58,154 nt of DNA from Aeromicrobium sp. (GCA_025965115.1 JAOPXO010000059.1:1-58154); one strand, 5' to 3'. Shown: positions 47,008 to 55,538, counted from the first letter of the stretch. Notes: a model not told the origin generated them from the sequence alone. Numbers and translations: made by a program.

Positions 47008-48243
47008 ATGAGAACACGTATACCCATGGGGCTGTTCGCGGCGATCCTGCTCGCAGCCCTTGCCGTCGGCACAGGCTCGGCCCAAGCAGCCCATGTCAGC
47101 CAGCGTGCAGTGCACCATCCGTCAGTGAGCTACCTGAAGTCGCATTTCACGGCACATCGATCCTGCTCGGCCTCTCCGGCCAAGGGCAGTGCCACCTGCG
47201 GAGCCCGTCACCTCGAGGTCAAGTCCGGCCTCAGCGCTTCCGCCGCCAAGAGTGCCCGCAAGACGGCAGCAGCCATCTCGGGTCTCACACCGGCAAATAT
47301 CCAGTCGGCCTACAAGCTCTCGGGTCTGACCACTGGCTCGACGGTGGCGATCGTTGATGCCTACGGCTACCCCAATGCGGCCGCCAACCTGGCGACCTAC
47401 CGTGCGCAGTTCGGACTTCCGGCCTGCACCACGGCGAGTGGCTGCCTCAAGATCGTCAACCAGACCGGCGGCACGACCCTGCCGGCGTTCAACCTCGGTT
47501 GGTCGCAGGAGCAAGCACTCGATCTTGATGCGGTGTCGGCGGCCTGCCCGTCGTGCAAGATCCTGCTCGTCCAGGCCAAGACGGCAAGCTTCGCCAACCT
47601 CGGCACCGCGGTCAACACCGCGGCAGCCGGCGCGGGCGTCAAGGCGGTCTCCAACAGCTACGGCGGCGGCGACGCATCCGATGCGACGTACGCGAAGTAC
47701 TACCAGCACCTCAACGTCGCGGTCACCGCGTCCGCTGGTGACGATGGCTTCCAGGGCGCCAGCTACCCGGCGAGCTCGCAGTACGTGACCGCAGTCGGAG
47801 GCACCAGCCTCACGACATCGTCCTCGACTCGTGGATGGAGTGAGACGGTCTGGGCCGGCACCGGTTCGGGCTGCAGCACTCTCAACGCCCATCCGAATGG
47901 TCAGACCACGACCATGACCGGCTGCGCGGGGCGCACCATCAACGATGTCGCGGCGGTCGCCGATCCCAACACGGGTCTCGCGGTCTACGCACCCACATCG
48001 CGTACTGCGTCGTCATGGGCTCAGTACGGTGGCACGAGCCTCTCGTCACCCATCATCGCGTCGGTATTCGCGCTGTCGGGCAACACCAGCGGCTACTCCA
48101 ACCGGTTGCCTTACGCCACCCCGTCAGCACTCAATGACGTGACGACGGGCAGCGATGGCACGTGCGCGACGTTCTGCACGGCCAAGGCCGGGTATGACGC
48201 ACCAACCGGCCTCGGCACACCTGCGGGAGTCGGAGCATTTTGA
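47008..48243 (+). CDS. Secreted S53 (sedolisin)-type serine-carboxyl peptidase
   Basis: A 411-residue exported peptidase. After a signal peptide (residues about 1-27) and a short pro-region, the catalytic domain has Glu168 and Asp172 in SQEQALDLDA, the oxyanion Asp245 in SAGDDGFQG and the nucleophile Ser344 in YGGTSLSSP, the sedolisin set. The end DVTTGSDGTC through GYDAPTGLGTPAG resembles the family calcium site. The pro-region is much shorter than in classic kumamolisins. It follows, on its own, a secreted protein of unknown role; it could process surface proteins. Substrate unknown. Confidence 0.88.
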   Translation: MRTRIPMGLFAAILLAALAVGTGSAQAAHVSQRAVHHPSVSYLKSHFTAHRSCSASPAKGSATCGARHLEVKSGLSASAAKSARKTAAAISGLTPANIQSAYKLSGLTTGSTVAIVDAYGYPNAAANLATYRAQFGLPACTTASGCLKIVNQTGGTTLPAFNLGWSQEQALDLDAVSAACPSCKILLVQAKTASFANLGTAVNTAAAGAGVKAVSNSYGGGDASDATYAKYYQHLNVAVTASAGDDGFQGASYPASSQYVTAVGGTSLTTSSSTRGWSETVWAGTGSGCSTLNAHPNGQTTTMTGCAGRTINDVAAVADPNTGLAVYAPTSRTASSWAQYGGTSLSSPIIASVFALSGNTSGYSNRLPYATPSALNDVTTGSDGTCATFCTAKAGYDAPTGLGTPAGVGAF

Positions 48244-48284
48244 TCGACGGGTGACTCCGCCTGCGTAGCAGGCTTATCGCCGTC

Positions 48285-48320
48285 AGGCCCCTGATCAGCA
48301 GAGATGCTGGTCAGGGGCCT
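48285..48320 (+). terminator. Terminator after the S53 peptidase
   Basis: A 16-bp stem (48285-48300 with 48305-48320, one G-U pair) closes a GAGA tetraloop. Arms begin AGGCCCCTGA. Confidence 0.75.
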
Positions 48321-48340
48321 CATCGTGCGGCGGACGCCGG

Positions 48341-48490
48341 CTATTCGGGCGGACTGTCAGGAGCGTCCTCGCCGCCTGGCAGTACCTCGGGAAAGGCCGG
48401 GTCGGGCAGGTCTGGCGCCTCGGGCTTGTCGGGTACGTCTTCGCCCGGCAGCGACGGCTCCTGAGCGGGTTCTGGAGGTGCTTCAGACAT
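48341..48490 (-). CDS. Small proline/acid-rich protein
   Basis: A 49-residue peptide starting MSEAPPEPAQEP, built of Pro, Glu, Asp, Ala and Gly, with no hydrophobic segment and probably disordered. ATG 48490 has GAGGAG six bases before it, which decides the start over a longer in-frame one. The next gene upstream, also minus, is a small Thr/Ser-rich anchored protein; the pair may be co-expressed. Function unknown; moderate support because low-complexity frames are common in GC-rich DNA. Confidence 0.5.
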   Translation of the reverse strand: MSEAPPEPAQEPSLPGEDVPDKPEAPDLPDPAFPEVLPGGEDAPDSPPE

Positions 48491-48547
48491 ATGTGCTCCT
48501 CGGTAGGGATACCCGGGAGTACCCCTCGTGAAGCAGCCCAATCGGCG

Positions 48548-48937
48548 TCAGGGGTTGGGATGGAGAATGTCGTACAACGCGCCGAGGAGTCCGGTGTTCG
48601 ACGAGGGCGACGGACTCGGACTGGGCGTCTGAGTTGGCGTGGTGGGGTGGCTGGTCGTCCCGCCGTGGGATGTGTTCGCTCGGTGGGAGGACCTCGAGGT
48701 GCCGGCGTTCCGCTGGGTGGCCTGGTCCTGTGCCGAGGGAGTCGACGTGGCGCTGGCCTTCGGCTTCGATGTGTGGCCGCTGACGTTCGGGGCGGTCGTC
48801 CCACTGACGCTCGGCACGACCGCGGCGCTCAGGGTGTTGGGCTTGGGGTCGTCGCCACGCGTGAACGTCAGGAGCGCCGCAGCGGCGACGGTCAGCGTCA
48901 CGGCGCTGGCGATTGCCGTGGGGATCGGTTTCGGCAC
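48548..48937 (-). CDS. Small membrane-anchored or secreted Ser/Thr-rich protein
   Basis: A 129-residue protein with an N-terminal hydrophobic helix (IASAVTLTVAAAALLTF, residues 8-24) acting as an anchor or signal, followed by a long Ser/Thr/Pro-rich, likely disordered and possibly glycosylated stretch, and a short C-terminal hydrophobic motif GLLGALYDILHP. GTG 48937 has GAGGAG at good spacing. No domain is recognised. The C-terminal motif could be an interaction site. Confidence 0.6.
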   Translation of the reverse strand: MPKPIPTAIASAVTLTVAAAALLTFTRGDDPKPNTLSAAVVPSVSGTTAPNVSGHTSKPKASATSTPSAQDQATQRNAGTSRSSHRANTSHGGTTSHPTTPTQTPSPSPSPSSNTGLLGALYDILHPNP

Positions 48938-49090
48938 GTGAGGCTCCTCGTGAAGGGGGCGCCACCGCAGGGAGTTGGAGGGTGCATCAGGATGGAGCGC
49001 CGTCAGACACGATATCGGTGGATGGGCACCTGCGTCACATCGTGTGTCCGACTAGACATTTCACGCGGTGGATGACCGACTGCTGCTTGA

Positions 49091-49999
49091 ATGCTCGGCA
49101 TGGAACTTGTGCTGCCGGTCGGAATGGAGTCTCGGCCGCTGGCGATGGCTGACGTCGACGCCGTCACTGCACTCTTGATCGCCTGCGAGCAGCACTACTT
49201 CGGTGAGGCGTTCGTCGATCGGGCCGACATTGCGTCGGCGTGGTCCTCGCCGGGCATTGATGTGGCGACTGACACGCGTGGGGTGGTCGAGGCGGGCCAA
49301 CTGGTCGGTGTGGTCGAGCTTGACCAGCACCGTCTCAACGTTGACGTACGCCCTACCCATCTGGGCCGCGGACTGGGCGAGGCGATGCTGGAATGGGGAG
49401 AGAGCCTTGCGCGGGAGCGGGGCATCACTGACGTGACTCAGGAAATACCCGGGCCTGACCTCACGGCCGCCACGATCCTGACGTCCCGTGGGTATGTGCA
49501 CAGCTACACCAGCTGGATCCTGCGGATGCCTGCGGGCACGCCCCTCATCCACCACTCAGTCCCCGATGACGTCACGATTCGTGGCTTCAAGCCCGCCGAC
49601 GCGGAGCCCGTGCATCGGGCGATCGAGGATGCGTTCTCGGGCTGGCCCGGCCGGTCACGACGCTCGTTCGAGGAGTGGCGAATTCAGAACCTCGAGCGCG
49701 ATGGCACTGACCCAGCCCACTTCTTCGTCGCCACGGTCGGCGATGACGTCGTGGGTGCTTGCGTCGTGCACGACAACGAGACCACCGCCTGGGTGCATCA
49801 GGTGGCCGTGGCCGACGATCGTCGGGGGCAGGGGATCGGCCAGGAACTGCTGGCCGAGGCGTTCGAGGCGGGACGACGGCGCGGGCTGCTGGTCGGGGAG
49901 CTGTCGACCGACACGCGTACGGGCGCGGTCGGCCTCTACGAGAGACTCGGTATGCGCATCGTCGTGGAGTTCACCAACTGGCGCAAGGACCTCAGTTGA
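49091..49999 (+). CDS. Protein with two GNAT acetyltransferase domains
   Basis: A 302-residue double GNAT. The N-terminal domain (about 1-150) has a weaker acetyl-CoA loop (THLGRGLGEAML); the C-terminal domain (about 155-300) has the standard VAVADDRRGQGIGQELLAEAF and a GAVGLYERLGMRIV helix. Two-domain GNATs such as MshD use only one active site. MshD itself makes mycothiol, but this protein lacks enough similarity by eye to claim that. ATG 49091 or 49100 may be the start. Convergent with the membrane protein gene. Confidence 0.85.
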   Translation: MLGMELVLPVGMESRPLAMADVDAVTALLIACEQHYFGEAFVDRADIASAWSSPGIDVATDTRGVVEAGQLVGVVELDQHRLNVDVRPTHLGRGLGEAMLEWGESLARERGITDVTQEIPGPDLTAATILTSRGYVHSYTSWILRMPAGTPLIHHSVPDDVTIRGFKPADAEPVHRAIEDAFSGWPGRSRRSFEEWRIQNLERDGTDPAHFFVATVGDDVVGACVVHDNETTAWVHQVAVADDRRGQGIGQELLAEAFEAGRRRGLLVGELSTDTRTGAVGLYERLGMRIVVEFTNWRKDLS

Positions 50000-50000
50000 C

Positions 50001-50417
50001 TCAGGCAGTGCCGGCGAGCAGCTGCTCGCGGCGGGACCACGACCAGCGCAGGGCGATCAGTGAGAAGCCGAGGGTGATGAGATTGATCCCGGCTTCGATG
50101 AAGCCGCCGGCACCCTTGCCGTAGATGTCGTTCTGCAGGTCGTAGAGCACATCCATACCGAACAGATAGAGACCCGCGGCGCCCGCGGCTATCAGCCAGA
50201 GCAGCGCGGTGGACCACCGACGCCCAAGGGCGATGAACGCGAAGACGCAGGTCAGCCCGAGCCATCCGTCGGCCAGCGGGAACGCATTCTCGAATGCGAT
50301 GTACGCCGCGGTCGTGTCACTCTCGACCCACGAGCGGTGCGTGAACCAGATCGTCCAGTAGGCCACCAAGATGATGACGGCGACCACCAACATGACCCGG
50401 ATCCCGCGCACGCTCAT
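50001..50417 (-). CDS. Four-helix membrane protein of unknown function
   Basis: A 138-residue protein with four hydrophobic segments (about 7-25, 52-66, 70-88, 106-124) and short loops. WESDTTAAYIAFENAFPLADGW and the following helices suggest a small conserved actinobacterial membrane family; I do not recognise a name. Stands alone between a GNAT gene and the L36 gene. ATG 50417. Confidence 0.7.
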   Translation of the reverse strand: MSVRGIRVMLVVAVIILVAYWTIWFTHRSWVESDTTAAYIAFENAFPLADGWLGLTCVFAFIALGRRWSTALLWLIAAGAAGLYLFGMDVLYDLQNDIYGKGAGGFIEAGINLITLGFSLIALRWSWSRREQLLAGTA

Positions 50418-50436
50418 GGGGAGAGCGTAGGGCGTA

Positions 50437-50559
50437 TCAGCCCTGGCGGGCCTTCAAACGCGGGTTGAGCCGGTTGATGACGTACGTGCGACCGTGTCGG
50501 CGTACGACCTGGGAACCGGGCTGGTTCTTGAGCGAACGAAGTGAATTGCGGACCTTCAT
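50437..50559 (-). CDS. rpmJ: Cysteine-free ribosomal protein L36 paralogue
   Basis: A 40-residue L36 starting [16 protein letters not shown] and ending [10 protein letters not shown]. The fold-defining [15 protein letters not shown] is kept, but the C-x2-C...C...H zinc ligands of the standard L36 are missing, so this is the zinc-independent (C-minus, YkgO-like) form. Such paralogues replace the zinc form under zinc starvation. ATG 50559 follows GGAAGGA. A Zur-like box 49 bases upstream (50608-50622) supports zinc control. Confidence 0.93.
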   Translation of the reverse strand: MKVRNSLRSLKNQPGSQVVRRHGRTYVINRLNPRLKARQG

Positions 50560-50607
50560 GATTGTCCTTCCGTGCAGACCCATTCGTAGGAGAGCGGGTT
50601 GCTTAGA

Positions 50608-50622
50608 TGAAAACGATTGTCA
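50608..50622. promoter_or_regulatory. Zur-like box before the L36 paralogue
   Basis: TGAAAACGATTGTCA closely matches the actinobacterial Zur operator form (TGAAAATGATTTTCA), with a nearly palindromic layout. It lies between arfB and rpmJ, upstream of rpmJ on its strand. Confidence 0.7.
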
Positions 50623-50630
50623 GGTCGTGG

Positions 50631-51041
50631 CTATTCCCACGGGCTCTTGCGACCCTGTTTGAGAGCGCTCCGGCGTTTCTTCGAGTCGATCCTTCGCTGT
50701 GTGGAGGCCCGGCTCGGCCTGGTCGGCCGCCGTGGTGTCGGCGGAATGATCGCCTGGGTGACGAGCTCTTCGAGGCGTACGCGCGCCGCCTCCCGATTGC
50801 GGTGCTGGGAGCGATATTGCGACGACACCACCACGATCGTCCCGTCGACCAGTCGGTTGCTCAGCCTCTGCGAGGCGAGCTCCTTCTGGGCGGGGGAGAG
50901 CGCGGTGGTGTCGGTCAGCGACCAGATCAGCTCGACGCGAGTATCGGTCGTGTTGACGTGCTGGCCGCCGGCGCCCGAAGAGCGAGAGAACCGCCAGGTC
51001 ATCTCACTCTCGGGCAGGGAGAGGCGTCCTTTATGACTCAT
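50631..51041 (-). CDS. arfB: Alternative ribosome-rescue peptidyl-tRNA hydrolase ArfB
   Basis: A 136-residue class I release-factor-like protein. The catalytic GGQ is in SSGAGGQHVNTTDTRVEL (about residues 21-38), and the C-terminus is a basic, probably disordered tail (RRIDSKKRRSALKQGRKSP) that enters the empty mRNA channel. ArfB frees ribosomes stalled on truncated mRNA. ATG 51041 overlaps the padR stop by 11 bases, so the two are likely coupled; a TTG three codons upstream is less likely. Confidence 0.93.
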   Translation of the reverse strand: MSHKGRLSLPESEMTWRFSRSSGAGGQHVNTTDTRVELIWSLTDTTALSPAQKELASQRLSNRLVDGTIVVVSSQYRSQHRNREAARVRLEELVTQAIIPPTPRRPTRPSRASTQRRIDSKKRRSALKQGRKSPWE

Positions 51042-51627
51042 CGTCCGCAAGTATGCGGTACATGGCCTTCCGGGCGTCCTCGAGTACGAGCGTGGCCTTG
51101 AGCCGTTGCTCGGGAGTGCCGGCCTGGGCGATCTGCTTCCAGGCGTTGATGAAACCCTTCAGGCTGTGCGCGAAGGCGCGCATCTCCTGGCTGGGATCGC
51201 CTTGGGCGTCTTCCCACGGGGTGCCTAGCTGCTCGCGGTTCTCGTCGACGTAGGCCTGGCCTTCGTCGGTGAGAGTGGCGGTCTTGCGACCGTCGACCCG
51301 CTCGAACGAGATGAATCCCTCGTCCTCGAGCTGCTGGAGCACGGGGTAGATCGAACCGGGGCTCGGTGTCCACGCTCCATTGGAGCGCTCGCCGATCTCC
51401 TGGATCAGCTGGTAGCCGTGCTGGGGCTGCTCATCGAGCAGGAGCAGGGCAGCGGCGCGAACGTCGCCACCTCGTCCTCCGCGACGACGACCACGAGGGC
51501 GACCGGGACCGCCGAAGCCGGGACCGAAGTCACGGCTGAACGGGAAGTCGCCGCCGAAGTCACGGCTGCGTCCGCGCCGACGATCGGCCGGATTGCGGTG
51601 TTCTGAATGCTGTGTGTGGTTACGCAT
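51031..51627 (-). CDS. PadR-family regulator
   Basis: A 198-residue PadR repressor. The N-terminal about 50 residues are Arg/Gly/Phe-rich and likely disordered (RDFGGDFPFSRDFG); the winged helix follows (AALLLLDEQPQHGYQLIQEI, SPGSIYPVLQQLEDEGFISF) and a helical dimerisation domain ends the protein. ATG 51627. Clustered TATCGA palindromes upstream suggest autorepression. It is in an operon with arfB, an unusual partner. Confidence 0.9.
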   Translation of the reverse strand: MRNHTQHSEHRNPADRRRGRSRDFGGDFPFSRDFGPGFGGPGRPRGRRRGGRGGDVRAAALLLLDEQPQHGYQLIQEIGERSNGAWTPSPGSIYPVLQQLEDEGFISFERVDGRKTATLTDEGQAYVDENREQLGTPWEDAQGDPSQEMRAFAHSLKGFINAWKQIAQAGTPEQRLKATLVLEDARKAMYRILADDES

Positions 51628-51670
51628 GGGGGTTACCCACTTTCTGTGTTGCGTGGCGCCGGATAGGCGC

Positions 51671-51715
51671 TATCGATTCATTCGATACCTTAACGATATA
51701 TCGATAACCTATCGA
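51671..51715. promoter_or_regulatory. TATCGA-repeat operator cluster before padR
   Basis: TATCGA-TTCAT-TCGATA (51671-51687) and TCGATA-ACC-TATCGA (51701-51715) are perfect palindromes built from one half-site, with CGATATATCG (51694-51703) between. The stretch is strikingly AT-rich for this genome and lies upstream of padR; no gene fits it. Confidence 0.65.
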
Positions 51716-51747
51716 ATGCAAGTCGGCAACACAGATTCTTTCGCGCG

Positions 51748-52179
51748 TCAGCCGCCCGCGACGTACTTGTTGAGCTGATCGCGCTCGAATTCCAGCTGAT
51801 CGGTTCGGTACTTGACCGCGTCGCCGATGCTGAGCACGCCCACCAGCTTGCCGTCGTCCAGCACCGGGACGTGCCGGACGCGGTGCTCAGTCATCACGAG
51901 CATCAGCGAACCGAAGGAGTCTTCGGGAGCGCACACCTGCACATCGGTGGTCATGATGCTGGTCACCGGCATGTCGCGGGGGTTGTCGACATCGCGAAGC
52001 TTGCGGACGATGTCGCGCTCGGACACGATGCCGAGCATCTTCTCGCCGTCGTCGCTGACCACCACGGCGCCGATGTTGCGCTCTGCCAGGACATCGAGCA
52101 GTTCGCGGATCGAAGCTTCGGGCAGGATCGTGAAAACGGCATCGCTGCCCTTCGATGCCAGGACGTCACTCACGCGCAT
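51748..52179 (-). CDS. CBS-pair protein (Hrp1-like)
   Basis: A 143-residue protein made of two CBS motifs (about residues 1-65 and 70-130). SERDIVRKLRD and HRVRHVPVLDDGKLVGVLSIGDAV are the conserved strand-helix parts. CBS pairs bind adenosyl compounds and act as energy or ligand sensors; Hrp1, a close-looking mycobacterial protein, is induced in hypoxia, but no DevR-type box was seen before this gene. ATG 52179. Stands alone. Confidence 0.9.
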   Translation of the reverse strand: MRVSDVLASKGSDAVFTILPEASIRELLDVLAERNIGAVVVSDDGEKMLGIVSERDIVRKLRDVDNPRDMPVTSIMTTDVQVCAPEDSFGSLMLVMTEHRVRHVPVLDDGKLVGVLSIGDAVKYRTDQLEFERDQLNKYVAGG

Positions 52180-52250
52180 ACGGAAACACTCCTCAGGTGG
52201 TGGTTCTCGAACTGTAACGCCGGTACCACCCGAGCGCGAGGACGTTTGGC

Positions 52251-53168
52251 CTACGGCAGGTCCTGGCTGGGTTCGCGGGTGAAGTCGAAGGTGCGGACGT
52301 TGTCGAGCTGCTCATCGGGCTCGGGCTCCGGCTCGTCCGCCCACGAAGGATCGGGCGGCCCCTGGTCGGGGAAGTGCCCGAGGTAAGCCATCGCCGCATC
52401 GTGCAGCCGGCCGTTGGTGGCGAGTGCATTGTCGCCCCAGGGTCCGGGCTGCCCGGCGAGACTGGTGAACATGCCGCCGGCCTCGCGGACGATGATGTCG
52501 AGCGCGGCCATGTCCCAGACCTTGAGCTCGGGCTCGGTCGCGATGTCGACGGCACCCTCGGCGAGCAGCATGTACGACCAGAAGTCGCCGTACGCACGAG
52601 TGCGCCAGCAGCGCCGCATCAGCGCGATGAACGCATCAGCCTTGTCGATCGCATCCCATCCGCCCATCGACGCATAGGAGAGCGAGGCGTTGTCGAGATC
52701 TGAGACCTGGGAGACCCGGATGTCGCGGGCCGACATGAACGACTTGCCAGTCTGGGCCCCGGCGTCCTTCGCAGCCCACCAGCGGCGGCCGAGTGCAGGG
52801 GCCGACACGCAGCCGACGACGACTTCGCCGTCCTCCTCGAGGGCGATCAGTGTCGCCCAGACCGGGACACCACGGACGAAGTTGGAGGTGCCGTCGATCG
52901 GGTCGATGATCCAGCGTCGCCCGCCCGGCCCCGATGTGCCCTCGACCTCACCGTGCTCCTCGCCGAGCACGATGTCGCGAGTGCGCGCGGATTTGAGGGT
53001 GCGACGTATCGCTGCTTCGACGGCTTCGTCGGACTCGGTCACGTACGTCATGTCGGGCTTGGTCGCGACCTCGAGGTCGATCGCACCGAACCTGTCCATC
53101 GACAGATTGTCGGCATTGTCGGCGAGCACGTGAGCGAGGCGCAGGTCGTCGTTGTACGAGTGAGCCAT
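52251..53168 (-). CDS. hisN: Histidinol-phosphatase, inositol-monophosphatase family
   Basis: A 305-residue Mg-dependent phosphatase. Metal motifs are GEEHGE, WIIDPIDGTSNFVRG and VWDMAALDIIVREAGG. In actinobacteria this gene next to rsgA and aroA encodes HisN, which removes phosphate from histidinol phosphate in histidine synthesis. The C-terminal about 45 residues are acidic and Pro-rich (PSWADEPEPEPDEQ), an extension beyond the usual core. ATG 53168 follows TACTCT by 7 bases. Confidence 0.88.
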   Translation of the reverse strand: MAHSYNDDLRLAHVLADNADNLSMDRFGAIDLEVATKPDMTYVTESDEAVEAAIRRTLKSARTRDIVLGEEHGEVEGTSGPGGRRWIIDPIDGTSNFVRGVPVWATLIALEEDGEVVVGCVSAPALGRRWWAAKDAGAQTGKSFMSARDIRVSQVSDLDNASLSYASMGGWDAIDKADAFIALMRRCWRTRAYGDFWSYMLLAEGAVDIATEPELKVWDMAALDIIVREAGGMFTSLAGQPGPWGDNALATNGRLHDAAMAYLGHFPDQGPPDPSWADEPEPEPDEQLDNVRTFDFTREPSQDLP

Positions 53169-53232
53169 GACCCTCAGAGTACGGCGTGGACGGCGAAAAT
53201 CGCCGAATGGCGCACCCGTGGCGGGCACGCGG

Positions 53233-54216
53233 TCAGTAGTCGTCCTTCTGGTTCATGCTGGCCAGGATGCGGCGGAACGACTCGACGCGCTGGGCCGGGA
53301 TCGTGCCGTCCGCAACCGCGATGTCGAGCGCACACTCCGGCTCCGTCGCCGAGTGCAGACAGCCTCGCGGACAGTCGCGAGCGGCGTCCTGCAGATCGGG
53401 GAACGCCTTGATCAGATTGTCGACCTCGACGTGCGCCAGTCCGAACGAGCGGATGCCAGGGGTGTCGATGATCCAACCCCCGAACGGCAGCTCGAGGCTG
53501 ATGGCCGAGGTGGATGTGTGGCGCCCGCGACCGGTCACGGCATTGACATAGCTGACCGATCGGTGGGCATCGGGTACGAGTGCGTTGACGAGCGTCGACT
53601 TGCCCACGCCGCTGTGACCGACCAGCACGCTGGTGCGGTCACGGAGCGCGTCGCGTACGGCATCGAGATCGCCGTCCTGCTGGGTGACGACAACACGTAC
53701 GTCGAGGGGTTCGAGCAGGGCGAGCAGCTCGTCGGGGGAGCCGAGATCGGCCTTCGTGAGGCAGACCAGTGGCTCCATTCCGGCGTCATAGGCGGCCACC
53801 AGACATCGGTCGATGAGCCCCGGACGAGGCGGCGGATCGGCCAGCGCGGCCACGATGACGAGCTGATCGGCGTTGGCGACGATGATGCGCTCGATCGGGT
53901 CGTCGTCATCGGCGGAACGGCGGAGCACGGTACTCCGTGGGAGCACCTCGACGATGCGCGCGAGCGATCCTTCTTCGCCGCTGAGATCGCCGACGATCCG
54001 TGCCTCGTCGCCGACCACGACCCCCTTGCGGCCGAGATTGCGCGACTTCATGGCGGTGAGTGTGCTGCCGTCGAGGGTCACGGTGTAGCGGCCACGGTCG
54101 ATCGTGACGACCCGGGCGACGGCGGCGTCCTCGTAGTTGGGGCGGTCCTTGGTGCGCGGTTTGGTATGTCGTCGCGGCCGCTCGAACTGCGCGTGCTCGT
54201 CGTCCTCCGGTCTCAT
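53233..54216 (-). CDS. rsgA: Ribosome small-subunit-dependent GTPase A
   Basis: A 327-residue circularly permuted GTPase involved in late 30S assembly. It has an OB-fold start (AVARVVTIDRGRYTV), then G4 LTKADL, G1 GHSGVGKSTLVNAL, G3 DTPG and a C-terminal zinc finger CPRGCLHSATEPEC. ATG 54216 overlaps the aroA stop (ATGA), which decides the start against a longer frame. Confidence 0.95.
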   Translation of the reverse strand: MRPEDDEHAQFERPRRHTKPRTKDRPNYEDAAVARVVTIDRGRYTVTLDGSTLTAMKSRNLGRKGVVVGDEARIVGDLSGEEGSLARIVEVLPRSTVLRRSADDDDPIERIIVANADQLVIVAALADPPPRPGLIDRCLVAAYDAGMEPLVCLTKADLGSPDELLALLEPLDVRVVVTQQDGDLDAVRDALRDRTSVLVGHSGVGKSTLVNALVPDAHRSVSYVNAVTGRGRHTSTSAISLELPFGGWIIDTPGIRSFGLAHVEVDNLIKAFPDLQDAARDCPRGCLHSATEPECALDIAVADGTIPAQRVESFRRILASMNQKDDY

Positions 54217-55502
54217 GTCGCCAATTCCGTCATGAGCCGTTCCCATACCGGTGCGAAGTTGGGATAGGTCTTGATCGTGGTGACGACGTTCTCGACGAAG
54301 AGATCGGGTACCCGCAGACCGAGTACCACGGCTGCATGCGCCATCCGGTGGTCGTCGTACGTGCGGAACGTGTCGCCGTGCAGGGCACGTGGCCGGATCG
54401 CGATGCCGTTCTCGAGCTCTTCGGCATCGCCACCGAGGCGGTTGATCTCGGTGACCAGCGCCTCGAGGCGATCGGTCTCATGGCCGCGCAGGTGGGCGAT
54501 GCCGGTGAGCTTCGACGGCCCCTCGGCCAAGGCGGCTATCGCGGCGATGACCGGCGTCAGCTCGCCAACCTCGTGCAGGTCGAGATCGACTCCGTTGAGG
54601 GTGGGGCCCGCGGTGAACACGAGGTCGGCGCCGTCCTGCTGCACGGTGCCACCGAATGCGGGGGCGATGTCGCGCCAGGCGTCGCCGGCCTGATCGGTCG
54701 GTGCGGGCCAGTTGCGAATGCGCACGCTGCCACCGGTCACGAGTGCCGCGGCGATGAAGACCCCGGCGTTCGATAGATCGGGCTCGATCTCGACGTCGAG
54801 CGCCGCAATCGGCCCGGGATGGACGAGCCACCGGTGGGGCTCGTCGGTGTCGATACGGACTCCGCGCCGCCGAAGCTCGGCGACGGTCATGTCGATGTGG
54901 GGCATCGAGGGCAGAGTCGCGCCGACATGGCGCAGGTCGAGCCCCTCCTCGAAGCGGGCACCGACCAGCAGCAGAGCCGAGACGAACTGGCTCGACGCCG
55001 ATGCATCGACCTCGATCGGTCCACCGACGACCTGGCCCGATCCGCGTACGACGAACGGAAGCGAACCGCGCCCGTCATCGTCGACCACGACATCCAGCAG
55101 ACGCAGCGCTTCGATCGTCGTGGCCATCGGGCGTTTGCGCGCGTGCTCGTCCCCGTCGAATGTCACGGCCGCCGAGGTCAGCGCGGCGATTGCTGGCACG
55201 AACCGCATCACGGTGCCGGCGAGCCCGCAGTCGATCGTGGTGGGTTCTGACCGGTCGAGCGCGGTGGGGCCGACGGTCCAGACGACGCCTTCGCGGTCGA
55301 TCGTGGCTCCGAGCGCCGTGAGGGCGGCCGACATCAGATTGGTGTCGCGCGAACCCAATGGGCGGGTGAGCACCGACGGTCCGTCGCCGAGCGCAGCCAG
55401 GATCAGCACGCGATTGGTGAGCGACTTGGAGCCCGGCACCAGGACCTCGCCCACGAAGGGCGTGTCGCGGTATGGGGCGAGCCACGGTAGCGGGGCATTC
55501 AT
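54213..55502 (-). CDS. aroA: 3-phosphoshikimate 1-carboxyvinyltransferase (EPSP synthase)
   Basis: A 429-residue shikimate-pathway enzyme joining PEP and shikimate-3-P. Motifs include VPGSKSLTNRVLILAA at the start, LAGTVMRFV, ASSQFVSALLL and DDHRMAHAAVVLGL. It heads an operon with rsgA. ATG 55502 has both GGAGG and a TAGGCT hexamer 7 bases upstream. Confidence 0.95.
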   Translation of the reverse strand: MNAPLPWLAPYRDTPFVGEVLVPGSKSLTNRVLILAALGDGPSVLTRPLGSRDTNLMSAALTALGATIDREGVVWTVGPTALDRSEPTTIDCGLAGTVMRFVPAIAALTSAAVTFDGDEHARKRPMATTIEALRLLDVVVDDDGRGSLPFVVRGSGQVVGGPIEVDASASSQFVSALLLVGARFEEGLDLRHVGATLPSMPHIDMTVAELRRRGVRIDTDEPHRWLVHPGPIAALDVEIEPDLSNAGVFIAAALVTGGSVRIRNWPAPTDQAGDAWRDIAPAFGGTVQQDGADLVFTAGPTLNGVDLDLHEVGELTPVIAAIAALAEGPSKLTGIAHLRGHETDRLEALVTEINRLGGDAEELENGIAIRPRALHGDTFRTYDDHRMAHAAVVLGLRVPDLFVENVVTTIKTYPNFAPVWERLMTELAT

Positions 55503-55538
55503 CGCCTCCAGCCTATCGGCAGGCGGCGCGGCGGATCG

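Noticed and set aside
48341-48541. Longer form of the proline-rich small protein from an upstream start
   Set aside because: The shorter start at 48490 has the only good SD; the upstream part has none.
49091-49999. Mycothiol synthase MshD
   Set aside because: The two-GNAT layout matches, but no specific MshD motif could be recognised and no other mycothiol gene is nearby.
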